Counted from the first letter of the stretch, positions 49,226-58,302 are shown. The stretch is 64,000 nt of DNA from Haloarcula vallismortis ATCC 29715 (GCF_000337775.1 NZ_AOLQ01000004.1:62001-126000), one strand, 5' to 3'. Notes: generated by a model not told the origin, from the sequence alone. Numbers and translations: made by a program.

Positions 49226-50863
49226 CTACCGGTCAACCTCCCCCATGATGGTGTCAAGACTGCCTATCGTCGCCACGAGGTCGGGGACATATTCACCGCG
49301 AGCCATCTCGGACAGCGCCTGCAGGTGTGAGAAAGAGGGGCCGCGGATTTTGAACCGCGCCGGTGTCTCTGTCCCGTCCGAGCGGATGTAGATGCCGAGT
49401 TCTCCTTTCGCGGCCTCGATGGCGCGGTAGATCTCGGCATCGGGGTCGGGCCGAAGTGTGCGGGGGACGTTCGCCTGTATCTCACGGTCGTCCTCCGGCC
49501 AGTCCTCCAGCAGGTCGACGCACTGGCCGATGATCTTCGCTGACTCTTCAACCTCGCGCAGGCGCACGAGCAGGCGCGAGAAGTTGTCGCCGCCCTGCTC
49601 GGTGACGACCGACCAGTCGAGTTCGTCGTAGTAGCCGTAGGGGTCGTCCCGGCGGAGGTCGTAGTCGACGCCGGAGGCTCGCGCAACCGGGCCAGTACAG
49701 CCGTAGGCCTTCGCGGTTTCGGCCGAGAGGTGACCCGTGTCAACCGTCCGGAGCTGGAGGATCTCGTTGCTGGTGAGCATGTCGTGGTACTCCGTGAGCT
49801 TGCGGGGCAGGTCGTCGAGGAACGCACGGATCTTCTCGAAGAACGCCTCGCGAGGCTCGGGCAGGTCCCAGGCGACGCCGCCCAGCCGCAGGTAGTTGAA
49901 CATCAGCCGCTGGCCGGTGAGGTCTTCGAGGACATCCTGAACCAGTTCGCGGTCCCGGACTCCCCACTGGAAGACGGCGGTGAACTCCCCGACCACGTCC
50001 AGGGCGTAGGTCGCGAGCGCGAGCATGTGCGAGAGGATACGCGAGAGTTCGCCGCCCATCGTTCGGATGACTTGGGCATACGCCGGCACGTCGATGTCGG
50101 CGAGGTCTTCAGCTGCCCGGGCATAGGCCCACTCGTTCAACAGCCCGGCTCCGCCCCAGTCCCAGCGGTCCGGATACGGCATAATCTGGTGGCGGTAGGT
50201 GCCCTGCTGGCACATCTGTTCCTCACAGCGATGGATGTAGCCGATATCGGGGTCGACGGCCGCCACCTGCTCGCCGTCGAGCTGGGCGTTCAGGTGAAGG
50301 ACGCCGTGGGTCGAGGGGTGATGTGGTCCCATATTGAGGTGCATCGTCTCCGGCCCCTCGCGACGGTCTTCGAGCAGACGCTCGTGCTCGCGAAAGGAAA
50401 CGATCTGTGGCTGGTCCTGATCGTAGTCCCGGCGAAGCGGGTGGCCCTGCCAGGTCTCGGGCAGGAGAATACGCCGGAGGTCAGGATGGTCCTTGTACTC
50501 GATGCCGACGAGGTCGTAGGCCTCCCGTTCGTGCCACGCCGCCGTCGGATACACGGGCGCGGCGGACTCGCTGCCTGGCGACTCCGTGGCTGTCGGAACA
50601 ACGACCGATAGCTCCTGTGTCGGGTCGTCGTAGCGCCGCAGATGATAGACCGTCTCGAACCGGTCGGCGTACTCCTGGGCCGTAACACAGGCACAGTGGT
50701 CCAGACCGGCCTCCGTTCGTAGCGTCGAGAAGACGGTCTGTACCTCGTCCGCACGGATGACGACGGCCGGGGCGTTCTCGTGGCGCTCAGTAGAGAGAAC
50801 ATGGTCGGCAACCGGTTCGACAAGCGGGTGGATGTCGTCGGTATGGTGGGCTGTCTGGGCCAT
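49226..50863 (-). CDS. nuoCD: Solitary NADH-quinone oxidoreductase subunit CD (NuoCD)
   Basis: A 545-residue fused NuoC-NuoD protein. NuoC residues (1-160) end in DLRRILLPETWQGHPLRRDYD. NuoD follows with LNMGPHHPSTHGVLHLN and HRCEEQMCQQGTYRHQIMPYPDRWD; the quinone-site His of PSTHG and the Tyr of GTYRHQ are retained. No other nuo gene is in the window, whereas NuoCD normally lies inside the nuo operon. It may be an additional paralogue for another redox complex or a second nuo copy. HRCEEQMC has an additional Cys compared with most NuoD sequences I recall. Confidence 0.9.
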   Translation of the reverse strand: MAQTAHHTDDIHPLVEPVADHVLSTERHENAPAVVIRADEVQTVFSTLRTEAGLDHCACVTAQEYADRFETVYHLRRYDDPTQELSVVVPTATESPGSESAAPVYPTAAWHEREAYDLVGIEYKDHPDLRRILLPETWQGHPLRRDYDQDQPQIVSFREHERLLEDRREGPETMHLNMGPHHPSTHGVLHLNAQLDGEQVAAVDPDIGYIHRCEEQMCQQGTYRHQIMPYPDRWDWGGAGLLNEWAYARAAEDLADIDVPAYAQVIRTMGGELSRILSHMLALATYALDVVGEFTAVFQWGVRDRELVQDVLEDLTGQRLMFNYLRLGGVAWDLPEPREAFFEKIRAFLDDLPRKLTEYHDMLTSNEILQLRTVDTGHLSAETAKAYGCTGPVARASGVDYDLRRDDPYGYYDELDWSVVTEQGGDNFSRLLVRLREVEESAKIIGQCVDLLEDWPEDDREIQANVPRTLRPDPDAEIYRAIEAAKGELGIYIRSDGTETPARFKIRGPSFSHLQALSEMARGEYVPDLVATIGSLDTIMGEVDR

Positions 50864-50917
50864 TTCAGTAATCGGCTGTTCGACGGCTGCACTCCTCGGC
50901 CTATCCCCTCACGCCCG

Positions 50918-50933
50918 AGGTTATTTTAAATAT
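50918..50933 (+). promoter_or_regulatory. TATA element for the HTH regulator
   Basis: GGTTATTTTAAATATG is AT-rich in a GC-rich region. It lies about 27 bases before the ATG at 50953, giving a near-leaderless start and supporting the choice of that Met over the upstream one at 50932. Confidence 0.55.
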
Positions 50934-50952
50934 GGCCGTGGAACCGGCCGGT

Positions 50953-51630
50953 ATGAAATACGTCTCGCTCTCGCTGTGGATGGAGCCCGAGATACGCCAC
51001 CCGATGCACCAGTTCGTGATGGACCACGACGGCTACGAAGCGAGCTATCTCCTCCGGTGGAACGACATGGGTGCCGCGGTCCAGACCCTGCTCTTTCACG
51101 TCGACGGCTGGCCGGTCGAACCGTACCGTGCAGCCCTGAAACACGCCCCGCGGGTTCAGGAGTACGCCATCTCACCCTGCCCCGATGACTCGTTTTACCT
51201 GTACGTGCGCGGTCGGCCGACCGACGCCGATACGGACCTCATCAACGCGTTCACGCAGGCCGGTCTGGTCATCGTCTCGCCGGTCGCGTACCGCGCCGAC
51301 GGCACAACCGAGCTCACGCTGGTCGGTCCCGGCGGGACGGTCCAGCAGGCCGTCGAGACGGTTCCCGACGGCGTCTCCGTCGATGTCCGCGAGGTCGGGG
51401 AGTACGACAGCCGACGCCTCGACACCGGGGCGGCGCTCACCGACCGGCAGTTCGAGGCCGTCGCCGCCGCCGTCGACTGTGGGTACTACGGCAACCCTCG
51501 GGAGGGGAGCGTCGACGACATCGCCGACGAACTCGGCTGTGCACCTGGAACTGCCGCGGAACACCTCAGGAAGGCCGAGGCCCATGTGATGGCTGACATA
51601 CTCGAACAACGGCCCGAATCGACGGCGTAG
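50953..51630 (+). CDS. HTH-10 (Bat-like) transcriptional regulator
   Basis: About 225 residues starting MKYVSLSLWMEPE. The N-terminal half (1-155) is a sensory domain with strand-helix alternation (PHDDSFYLYVRGRP-type blocks). The C-terminal HTH-10 domain includes LTDRQFEAVAAAVDCGYYGNPREGSVDDIADELGCAPGTAAEHLRKAEA. It is the third HTH-10 family regulator in the window; its N-terminus lacks the CxxC-X5-C motif of the other two. It is divergent from nuoCD, with 89 bases between the starts, so it may control that gene. Target unknown. Confidence 0.82.
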   Translation: MKYVSLSLWMEPEIRHPMHQFVMDHDGYEASYLLRWNDMGAAVQTLLFHVDGWPVEPYRAALKHAPRVQEYAISPCPDDSFYLYVRGRPTDADTDLINAFTQAGLVIVSPVAYRADGTTELTLVGPGGTVQQAVETVPDGVSVDVREVGEYDSRRLDTGAALTDRQFEAVAAAVDCGYYGNPREGSVDDIADELGCAPGTAAEHLRKAEAHVMADILEQRPESTA

Positions 51631-51766
51631 TCCGCGCTGTTCGGGAACCGTTGAGGCGGCCGACTGTCTTCCCGAAAAACTATAAACTCTTGAACAGTGC
51701 CTTCTAATGCCGGATTGCGAACACACCACAGGGCCAGCGGTGGCCCAGCTCAGGACGACACTGACA

Positions 51767-52243
51767 ATGGACACAGTAACTATCGACGACGTACCGGTCG
51801 AACGGAACCCGATGCAGGTACACGACATCCGTAAGCCAGTCTCCCGGAAACTCGGGACCGAGCATTTCGCGGCGAACTACTTCGAACTCGACCCCGGCGA
51901 CTCCTTCTCTGGGAGCCTCCACCGCCACCACGATCAGGAAGAGGTGTTCTACATCGAGCAGGGACAGACCACCTTCGAGGTCGGTCTCGACCGCGAGGAG
52001 GTCGACGTTTCGGGCGGCGAACTCATTCGCTTCGAACCCGGCGAGTTCCAGGAGGGATACAACTCCGGCGACGAGCGCGTCGTCGGCTGGGCCTTCGGCG
52101 CGCCCGGCGCGACCCACGACTGGGACGAGATAGAATCGAGAGCACACTGTCCGGAGTGCGATGCGGAGACGACCCAGAGTGTCGCCCTCGCCGATGGCCG
52201 GTTCGAACTTACCTGCACCGACTGCGGGAACGTTCAGGGATAG
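51767..52243 (+). CDS. Cupin protein with C-terminal zinc ribbon
   Basis: A 158-residue protein. The cupin core contains SLHRHHDQEEVFYIEQGQTTFEVG (His-X-His-X4-Glu metal motif) and LIRFEPGEFQEGYNSGDERVVGWAFG. The last 35 residues have HCPECDAETTQSVALADGRFELTCTDCG, a four-cysteine zinc ribbon. The combination is common in haloarchaea as a small metal-binding enzyme or sensor. The start MDTVTIDDVP is preferred over that 20 codons upstream. Function unknown. Confidence 0.82.
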   Translation: MDTVTIDDVPVERNPMQVHDIRKPVSRKLGTEHFAANYFELDPGDSFSGSLHRHHDQEEVFYIEQGQTTFEVGLDREEVDVSGGELIRFEPGEFQEGYNSGDERVVGWAFGAPGATHDWDEIESRAHCPECDAETTQSVALADGRFELTCTDCGNVQG

Positions 52244-52521
52244 CAGTCGATTCTGTCTTTTGTGGAACTACAGCTTCAGCCGGTCGCCCCTTTCAGTCCC
52301 GCCCAGTATTTCTTGTCCAACCGGCTGTGGGTGGACTGAAAGGGGCCGAGCGGAGGACGAGTCTGGCGACAGTAGCACCGCAGCGAAGCGAGGAGCGCAC
52401 GGAGTCAGACGAGTCGTCCGCGAGGGGGCTTTCTGGTTCTCTGAACAAATTACGACCACACTACCTCTTTCAATCGTTACTAGCCCGCAATTCATATCGC
52501 ATCGCGTCACGAAGCCCGAGT
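52244..52521. ncRNA. Structured intergenic region, possible non-coding RNA or repeat
   Basis: 278 bases without a gene. A 13-bp perfect inverted repeat (CCCCTTTCAGTCC at 52287-52299, GGACTGAAAGGGG at 52333-52345) with a 33-base loop is followed by a bulged stem (GGACGA/TCGTCC and GTCTG/CAGAC; arms 52355-52370 and 52404-52419). A GCGAAGCGAGGAGCGC run lies in the loop. The pairing is too strong to be chance in my judgement. I believe similar GC-rich stretches recur in haloarchaeal genomes, but I cannot check. It may be an RNA upstream of the lipoate-ligase-like gene or an element of a repeat family. Confidence 0.45.
52287..52345. repeat. 13-bp perfect inverted repeat
   Basis: CCCCTTTCAGTCC and GGACTGAAAGGGG separated by 33 bases. 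The arms could pair as an RNA stem or serve as a protein-binding site. It is the outer element of the structured intergenic region. Confidence 0.7.
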
Positions 52522-53316
52522 ATGTCACTGGCCGACCTGGAGTGGCGCGTCATCGGCGAGGAAACACGACCCGGGCCGATGACGATGGCGCTGGAAGCAG
52601 CCGCTGCCGAAACCGCCGCCGATGGCGGTCCGGCAACGGTGCGAGTGTACACCTGGCCCGATACGCTCTCGCTCGGCTACGGGCAGGACCCCGACACCAT
52701 CGACTGGGCGTTCTGCGAGCGCGAGGATATCGGAGTGACGCGCCGACCCACCGGCGGCGGCGCAATTTATCACGACAGCACAGCGGATATCTCCTACGGC
52801 ATCATCGCGCCGGCCGACGCTGTGCCGGGCGACCTCATGGACTGCTACGAACAGTTCTGTGAGCCCGTCTTGGACGCGTTCGAGCGCATGGGCGTCGACG
52901 CGTCGTTTGCCGACGACAAGCGGTCGGCGGTCCACCAGCCGGCCTGTTACCTGCGGCAACTCCATCCGGCCCACGACATCGTCGGTCCCGATGGCCGCAA
53001 ACTCAGCGGGAACGCCCAGTACCGCCAGAAAGACGCTGTCATCCAGCACGGCTCCCTGTCCGTCTCGCTGCGTCCCGACCGCCACTGTGGCTGCTTCACT
53101 GGCGACCCTGACCCAGAACAGTTCACCGAGCGCGTCGGGGCGATAGGCGAATACGCCGATATCGACCGCGCCGAAGCCGTCGAGACGCTCCGGTCGACGC
53201 TGGCCGAGTGGGTCGATGCGACGGCAGGGTCGTGGACAGACGACGAACTCGCACGCGCACGTAAGCATGCAGAGGAGAAGTACAGCGCGGACGAGTGGAT
53301 TCGGCGGTCACCCTGA
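52522..53316 (+). CDS. Lipoate-protein ligase A-like protein
   Basis: A 264-residue member of the LplA/BirA fold. The key motifs are TRRPTGGGAIYHD (residues about 75-88) and the Lys of GRKLSGNAQYRQKDAVIQHGSL, which bind lipoyl- or other acyl-adenylate. A C-terminal accessory domain (LAEWVDATAGSWTDDELARARKHAEEKY) is present. It could attach lipoate to dehydrogenase E2 or glycine-cleavage H proteins, or act on octanoate. The start MSLADLEWR is chosen over long upstream extensions that have unlike composition. Alone in its transcription unit. Confidence 0.9.
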   Translation: MSLADLEWRVIGEETRPGPMTMALEAAAAETAADGGPATVRVYTWPDTLSLGYGQDPDTIDWAFCEREDIGVTRRPTGGGAIYHDSTADISYGIIAPADAVPGDLMDCYEQFCEPVLDAFERMGVDASFADDKRSAVHQPACYLRQLHPAHDIVGPDGRKLSGNAQYRQKDAVIQHGSLSVSLRPDRHCGCFTGDPDPEQFTERVGAIGEYADIDRAEAVETLRSTLAEWVDATAGSWTDDELARARKHAEEKYSADEWIRRSP

Positions 53317-53414
53317 CACCACTCGTCGCTACGTGGCACAAAGTGATGTGTCTCGACCGCTTCGAGCTTGAGTCGGTTCTCTTCGAAGAGTCGTTTCACT
53401 CCCTCATTCCGCGG

Positions 53415-54164
53415 TTAGAGGGTTTCTTCGATAAACTGTGAGACGATGCGGTCCTCGGCAGTCCGGAGCTGATACTGTACGGTCGACCGGGGCTCGTCCA
53501 GTATTGATGCGAGATCCTTGACCGAAACCTCTCGCGGTCGCTCGTAGTAGCCGTGGGTCACAGCGGCTTTGAGTACCCGCCACTGCTGGGGCGAGAAGTC
53601 CGTCGCGACGCGTTCGGTGGCCCTCCAGTTTCCGGCACTGGTGATATGTGACACTGAGAGTGTGACGCCGTCGCGGAGGCTCGATTCGATTTTGTCGTAC
53701 ACCTCGCCGATTGGGTTTGACCCCGGATAGAGAACGCGCCAGCGGTACTCGTTGCCCGTCCGTCGAGATTCGAAGATCGTCCCCTCACTGACGTGCCGAT
53801 GCAGGAAACTGGGTAGCGACTGACAGCCGCTGATTTCACGACGTAGCGTGTACACTGTCCGAGATGTTTCCCCGCGGTCCAGCACGTGGTACGTCCGCGC
53901 CGTCTCACAGCTCACGACGTCGAAACACTCGTTACAGCGGTCTTCGTCCAGAAAGACCTCGTCGAACGCACGCAGAGCCTCGGGCGTCCCTTTCGCGTGG
54001 TCAAGTCGCCACATGTGGTCGTCACCGACGAAGATGGCCGATGACCATACGGAGAGGCTTTGATGCTGCCTGAACACGTCCATCAGGCTATCGGCACCTG
54101 CGTCGAACTGCAGGACGAACTCGAACTCGCGTGTGTCATCTACTGCGGCCTGTGTCCCGGTCAT
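53415..54164 (-). CDS. HTH-10 regulator with CxxC-X5-C motif, paralogue of the 18.8-kb gene
   Basis: A 249-residue regulator with an N-terminal domain containing MWRLDHA, CNECFDVVSC (Cys-X2-Cys-X5-Cys), RTVYTLRREISGCQSLP, and an HTH-10 end HGYYERPREVSVKDLASILDEPRSTVQYQLRTAEDRIV. It is about 30% identical over its length to the 18817-19602 protein by eye, with the cysteines, MWRL and GYY-PR motifs in common. The shared cysteine set suggests zinc or redox sensing. The start MTGTQAAVDD is uncertain; MDVF-like homology begins further in. Target genes are unknown. Confidence 0.85.
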   Translation of the reverse strand: MTGTQAAVDDTREFEFVLQFDAGADSLMDVFRQHQSLSVWSSAIFVGDDHMWRLDHAKGTPEALRAFDEVFLDEDRCNECFDVVSCETARTYHVLDRGETSRTVYTLRREISGCQSLPSFLHRHVSEGTIFESRRTGNEYRWRVLYPGSNPIGEVYDKIESSLRDGVTLSVSHITSAGNWRATERVATDFSPQQWRVLKAAVTHGYYERPREVSVKDLASILDEPRSTVQYQLRTAEDRIVSQFIEETL

Positions 54165-54376
54165 TTGGTTATTACTAACTTAGAGAAGTGTGCACAAGTC
54201 GGTTGTTACTCCGCCAAATTCACTCAACGGTCTGCAGTTAGTTCCTGATAAACCGACAGTGGTCGATTGGCTGTGTGCCGTACGTCTCGAATGATGGGTC
54301 TGTGAAAGTGGACTCTCTCCTCCTCCTGACAACAGAGCTACGTCACCGTTTTGTGGCAATCCGGCCAAGTAGTGGC

Positions 54377-54691
54377 ATGGTCCCGTCCCCCGCTGATGAC
54401 GACTCTGCTGACACCTCTGCCGGCCCTCAGGCAACTGACGGCCGCGTCGCACAGCTTTCCGATGAAGAACTGTATGCGGTTGTTCGGGTGGCCGCCGAGG
54501 ACGCAGTGCTTGGCGCGTTCGGCACGCTCATGTTGGTCGGTATCGGCGTCGTACTGGCCTCCTGGGGCGCAGCGTTACTACTGTCAGCAACGCCGCTTCC
54601 GGCGGCTATCGGCGTGGTACTTGTCCTGTTCGGTGCCTACCTCGCGCTATCGAGCCTCCGCATGATCCCACCCGTCCGCGAGTGGGTCTGA
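54377..54691 (+). CDS. Small two-TM membrane protein
   Basis: A 104-residue protein starting MVPSPADDDSADTSAGPQ. A hydrophilic acidic N-terminus is followed by two hydrophobic helices (FGTLMLVGIGVVLASWGAALLLSATPL, PAAIGVVLVLFGAYLALSSLRMI). Not recognised. The open frame extends 34 codons upstream without support. It lies 118 bases upstream of nfo, so it may share a transcript. Confidence 0.7.
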   Translation: MVPSPADDDSADTSAGPQATDGRVAQLSDEELYAVVRVAAEDAVLGAFGTLMLVGIGVVLASWGAALLLSATPLPAAIGVVLVLFGAYLALSSLRMIPPVREWV

Positions 54692-54809
54692 AGCAATCGG
54701 ATATCTCTGTTCACCGGCTGTTGCCCCGCTTCGACGAACCCCGGACACGAGCTATGACCGACCGTGACACTCCGGAACCTCTTTTGTCGGGCATCACCGA
54801 CCGGTGTGC

Positions 54810-55643
54810 ATGGTACAAGTCGGGGCACACACCTCTATCGCCGGCGGCGTCTACAACGCCGTCGAGGAGCAGGTCGAGTACAGTGGCAACTGCGGGCAAA
54901 TCTTCTCACACTCGCCGCAGGTCTGGCAGGACCCGAACATCGATGATGACGAAGCCGAACAGTTCCGCGACCTCACAGCGGATCACGGCGTCGGCCCGTG
55001 GGTCATCCACTCGTCGTACCTGGTCAACCTCTGTACACCCAAAGACGACCTCCGCGAGAAGTCTCTCGATTCGATGCAGAAGGAGGTCGACGCCGCCGCA
55101 AAGCTGGGCATCGAGTACGTCAACGTCCACCTCGGGGCCCACACCGGGGCGGGCGTCGACGGCGGGCTGGACAACGCGGCAAGCGTCCTAGACGACCTCG
55201 ACATCCCCGAGGGCGTCACCGTGCTGGTCGAGTCCGACGCGGGCAGCGGGACGAAGCTCGGCGGCCAGTTCGAGCATCTGGCGACGGTCCGCGAACGAAC
55301 CGATCAGGACATCGAGTTCTGTCTCGACACGGCCCACATGTTCGCCGCGGGCTATGACCTCTCGACGCCCGAAGCCGTCGACGAGACACTCGCGGCGTTC
55401 GATGAGGTCGTCGGGGTCGAGGACCTCGCCTGCGTCCACCTCAACGACTCCAAACACGAATGCGGAACGAACAAAGACGAACACGCTCACATCGGCGAGG
55501 GCCACATCGGCGAGGACGGGATGCGCGCGTTCGTCAACCACGACGCCATCCGCGACGTACCGCTGGTACTTGAGACGCCGACTGAAGACGGCAAGAGCTT
55601 CGCCTGGAACATCGAGCGCGTCAAGGAACTCCGGGGCGAATAG
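54810..55643 (+). CDS. nfo: Endonuclease IV (AP endonuclease)
   Basis: A 277-residue TIM-barrel enzyme (start [13 protein letters not shown]). It has [101 protein letters not shown] and [10 protein letters not shown], the nine-ligand trinuclear zinc site of Nfo. It cleaves apurinic/apyrimidinic sites in DNA repair. Length and motif order are normal. An additional Met two codons upstream is not needed. It is expressed alone or with the methyltransferase gene 48 bases downstream. Confidence 0.97.
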   Translation: MVQVGAHTSIAGGVYNAVEEQVEYSGNCGQIFSHSPQVWQDPNIDDDEAEQFRDLTADHGVGPWVIHSSYLVNLCTPKDDLREKSLDSMQKEVDAAAKLGIEYVNVHLGAHTGAGVDGGLDNAASVLDDLDIPEGVTVLVESDAGSGTKLGGQFEHLATVRERTDQDIEFCLDTAHMFAAGYDLSTPEAVDETLAAFDEVVGVEDLACVHLNDSKHECGTNKDEHAHIGEGHIGEDGMRAFVNHDAIRDVPLVLETPTEDGKSFAWNIERVKELRGE

Positions 55644-55691
55644 GGCCGTTCGACCGCGGTACTTTTGAGGCCGACCCGACTCTGCGAAACT

Positions 55692-56483
55692 GTGCGCAGG
55701 TTCTCCGCCGACTACCTCGAAACCACCCGCAGGGGGATGTGGGCCGACTCCCGCGCGGCGCTTTCGGACCTGCGGTTGGGCGAATGTGAGCGGGTCCTCG
55801 ACGTAGGCTGTGGGACCGGCGAACTGACACGCGTCCTCCGCGAGGAGACCGACGGGACCGTCGTCGGTCTCGACGCTGATACGGACCTGCTTTCCGCCGC
55901 CGGCGGTCCGACCGTCTGCGGGGACGCGACGCGACTCCCCTTTGCCGACGACAGCTTCGACCTCGTGGTGTGTCAGGCGTTGCTGATTAACCTCCCAGAC
56001 CCCGAGATTGCGGTTCGGGAGTTCGCTCGCGTCGCCACCGACCGGGTGGCCGCCATCGAGCCGAACAACGCCGCCGTCACCGTCGAGTCGACTGTCGGCG
56101 ACGAGCCGGTCCTGGCCCGCCGCGCTCGCCGGTTGTTTCTCGACGGTGTCCGGACGGATGTCACCCTCGGCAGCGACGCCGCCGACGTGTTCCGCGACGC
56201 GGGGCTGTCCGTCGTCTCGACGACCCAGTACAATCAGGAACAGCGCATCGAGCCGCCCTACGACGACGCGGCGATGCAGGCCGCCCAGCGGAAAGCGACC
56301 GGGACTGGGCTGGCCCACGACCGCGAGACGATTCTCAACGGCGAGGCCACGCCCGCCGAGTACGACGCGCTCCGGGAGCGCTGGCGGTCGATGGGCCGGG
56401 ACGTGATCGAGCAGATGCAGGACGAATCCTACGAGCGCCGCGAGACGGTCCCGTTTTTCGTCACTGTCGGCGTGGTTCCGTGA
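55692..56483 (+). CDS. Class I SAM-dependent methyltransferase
   Basis: About 263 residues. Motif I is VLDVGCGTGELTRVLREE, motif II DGTVVGLDADTDLL, motif III FADDSFDLVVCQALLINLPDP, with AIEPNNAAVTVEST after it. It is similar to ubiquinone/phytoene-type UbiE-like methyltransferases and other small-molecule methylases. The start is uncertain: no ATG is at the natural N-terminus; GTG at 55692 (VRRFSADYLET) is the likely start and TTG at 55665 is possible. Substrate unknown. Confidence 0.85.
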   Translation: MRRFSADYLETTRRGMWADSRAALSDLRLGECERVLDVGCGTGELTRVLREETDGTVVGLDADTDLLSAAGGPTVCGDATRLPFADDSFDLVVCQALLINLPDPEIAVREFARVATDRVAAIEPNNAAVTVESTVGDEPVLARRARRLFLDGVRTDVTLGSDAADVFRDAGLSVVSTTQYNQEQRIEPPYDDAAMQAAQRKATGTGLAHDRETILNGEATPAEYDALRERWRSMGRDVIEQMQDESYERRETVPFFVTVGVVP

Positions 56484-57045
56484 CGCGCTTGGTCCCGGCC
56501 TCGGGGAGCAGATAGCCTGCTAATCTGTAGACCGCAGTGTCCAGCAGACTGGCGACCAGTCCGACGACGCCGCCAACGACAGCGGCGACAGCGCCTCCGA
56601 TAAGAAGGACCACAAGCACCGTCTGGAGACGGACCCCGCCGCGCTGTATCGTCGGCACGAGCGCCACCGCGAACAGTCCCAGCAGGAACACGACGCCGGT
56701 AGCGCACCCGGCCGCAACGCCGTGGAGCACGAGGGTCCGGAATGGGGTGTCCCCGAGTGCGACCCGGCTGTTGACCCACCGGACCGCGAGGACGAACAGC
56801 GCCCAGAGATAGCAGAAAGCGGCCACGCCGACGAGGGTGTTCAGCCCGGCGAGCAGGCCGGCGAGCTCCCCGCTCGTGTGGGCGGCGAGGACGCCGAGCA
56901 GGACGAACAGGGTGGTGTCGAACGTGGCAAGCGTCCACGTCACGAGGGATACCGGTCGTGTGGAAATCTGTTTGCCGTCGCGTGCTGTCTCAGTCTCTGT
57001 TGCTCCTTCCCCCAGATCTTCCCGCTCTCGCTGGTGTTCAACCAT
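56461..57045 (-). CDS. Multi-TM membrane protein, unknown
   Basis: About 194 residues starting MVEHQREREDLGEG. A charged N-terminus is followed by five or six hydrophobic helices (TLATFDTTLFVLLGVLAAHTSG, LLAGLNTLVGVAAFCYLWALFVLAV, VLHGVAAGCATGVVFLLGLFAVALV, VLVVLLIGGAVAAVVGGVVGLVASLL). The 5' end overlaps the CopD-like gene by eight bases, so they are co-transcribed. Not recognised. It overlaps the end of the methyltransferase gene. Confidence 0.7.
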   Translation of the reverse strand: MVEHQREREDLGEGATETETARDGKQISTRPVSLVTWTLATFDTTLFVLLGVLAAHTSGELAGLLAGLNTLVGVAAFCYLWALFVLAVRWVNSRVALGDTPFRTLVLHGVAAGCATGVVFLLGLFAVALVPTIQRGGVRLQTVLVVLLIGGAVAAVVGGVVGLVASLLDTAVYRLAGYLLPEAGTKRVTEPRRQ

Positions 57046-57469
57046 GCGCGAGCACCTCCGCGAGGACGACGATGCCCAGAAGGACGACCGCCGTCGCGCC
57101 GTAGGCCCGCGAGAGCGTTCGCTGGATGGCCGGGTGCAGGTCGTCGAACGTGTCTTCGCGGTCACTGGCCTGTACGAGGAGGAGCGTGCGGACGACCGAC
57201 CCGGCAAAGAGAGCGACGACGACGGTGAGTTTCACCAGCAGGGTTCGTCCCCAGTCGGTCCCGGGACCTGGCGGCCCGAGCGTCCCGAGATTCCCGACGC
57301 CGGTGAACACGAGCACGCCGACGCCGCCCCAGAACAGCCACTCGAACTGTCGCGCGGGTGCGAGCGAGGTGACAGCGCCGCTCCGATAGCTCTGCCAGAG
57401 GACAGTCGTACCGCCGACGAGGGCCGCCATCGCGACCACGTGGAGGGTCCGAATCGGAAGGGCTGCCAT
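57038..57469 (-). CDS. CopD-domain-like small membrane protein
   Basis: A 143-residue membrane protein starting MAALPIRTLHVVAMAAL. Four hydrophobic helices and the motifs LHVVAMAALVGGTTVLWQ, WLFWGGVGVLVFTGVGNL and TLLVKLTVVVALFAGSVVRTLLL match the C-terminal half of bacterial copper-resistance CopD, a four-helix module. In haloarchaea these act in copper or heme transport; the exact ligand is not known. It overlaps the downstream gene by eight bases. The His in LHVV is a plausible metal ligand. Confidence 0.82.
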   Translation of the reverse strand: MAALPIRTLHVVAMAALVGGTTVLWQSYRSGAVTSLAPARQFEWLFWGGVGVLVFTGVGNLGTLGPPGPGTDWGRTLLVKLTVVVALFAGSVVRTLLLVQASDREDTFDDLHPAIQRTLSRAYGATAVVLLGIVVLAEVLAHG

Positions 57470-57507
57470 AGCTGTCACTTCACCGGCAGGTCGCAAAGAA
57501 CATGGGG

Positions 57508-58302
57508 TCAGCCAGACTGATCGATTGTCACCACGTCCTCATCCGTCACCACGTTGTACCGCATCGACGGGTCGACGGTCAGGCTGACGACGCCGCTGTC
57601 GAGGGCGTCCGGGCGCTCGAATCTGACGACCGTCGACCGGGCGGTAAAATCACTGGTGTAGATACAGGGCTGCGTGTAACAGCCGAACGCGTGGATGCCG
57701 TCCGCCGTCTCCTCAATGCGTTTTAGATGGGGAACGATCGAACCGGAGCCCCAGCCGGTCTGGACGACGAGGACGGCGTGAGTTCCGAAATCGGTGTCGG
57801 CGGCGAGGCTGTACGCGTTACTGCTGTCGTTCTCGAACCGCTCGATGTCCTCGGCCTCTGTCAGCAGTGTCGCGTAGAGCTGGTCACCGTCGTCTGGGGG
57901 ACCTTCCAGCCCTTCGTCAGCAAACAGCGTCCCACGGGTCGTCTCCTGCTCGAACGACAACGATGGCTCGGCCGGCATGTTCACACAGAGATACAGCGGG
58001 TCACGGTCGCCCTCGTCGGAGTCATCGAAGTCGCATTCGCTGTTCTCGATCTCGTACGGTGGTGTATCGACCCGCTTCAGGTCGTCGGGCAGCCCGTCCA
58101 GCGTGTCCGTCGGCGTTTCGTCGTCGGTGTCGGTGGCTTCGTTCTCCGTTTCGGTAGCAGGGTCAGTTCCCGGCGACGGATGCGTGCGTGTTTCGGTGCC
58201 GCCGCCACCACTGCTGTTCCCGTCCGGCGCGAGGCATCCGCTCAGGGCACTAATCGCCACGCTACCGACCAGCCCCACGGTCGCCCGTCGCGTTCGTTTC
58301 AT
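57508..58302 (-). CDS. Secreted lipoprotein with acidic linker
   Basis: A 264-residue exported protein. The N-terminal signal MKRTRRATVGLVGSVAISAL ends at a lipobox (LSGC) near residue 22, with two Arg pairs that fit a Tat-like signal. A long Thr/Asp/Glu-rich linker (residues 25-80) precedes a globular domain with a Cys pair (ENSECDFDDSDEGDRDPLYLC and CYTQPC). The function of the domain is unknown. Positions of the cysteines suggest a disulfide or a metal site. It is the first gene of a run with the CopD-like gene. Confidence 0.78.
   Translation of the reverse strand: MKRTRRATVGLVGSVAISALSGCLAPDGNSSGGGGTETRTHPSPGTDPATETENEATDTDDETPTDTLDGLPDDLKRVDTPPYEIENSECDFDDSDEGDRDPLYLCVNMPAEPSLSFEQETTRGTLFADEGLEGPPDDGDQLYATLLTEAEDIERFENDSSNAYSLAADTDFGTHAVLVVQTGWGSGSIVPHLKRIEETADGIHAFGCYTQPCIYTSDFTARSTVVRFERPDALDSGVVSLTVDPSMRYNVVTDEDVVTIDQSG

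Noticed and set aside
55188-56318. 376-codon minus-strand frame across nfo and the methyltransferase
   Set aside because: Shadow of two family-typical genes.
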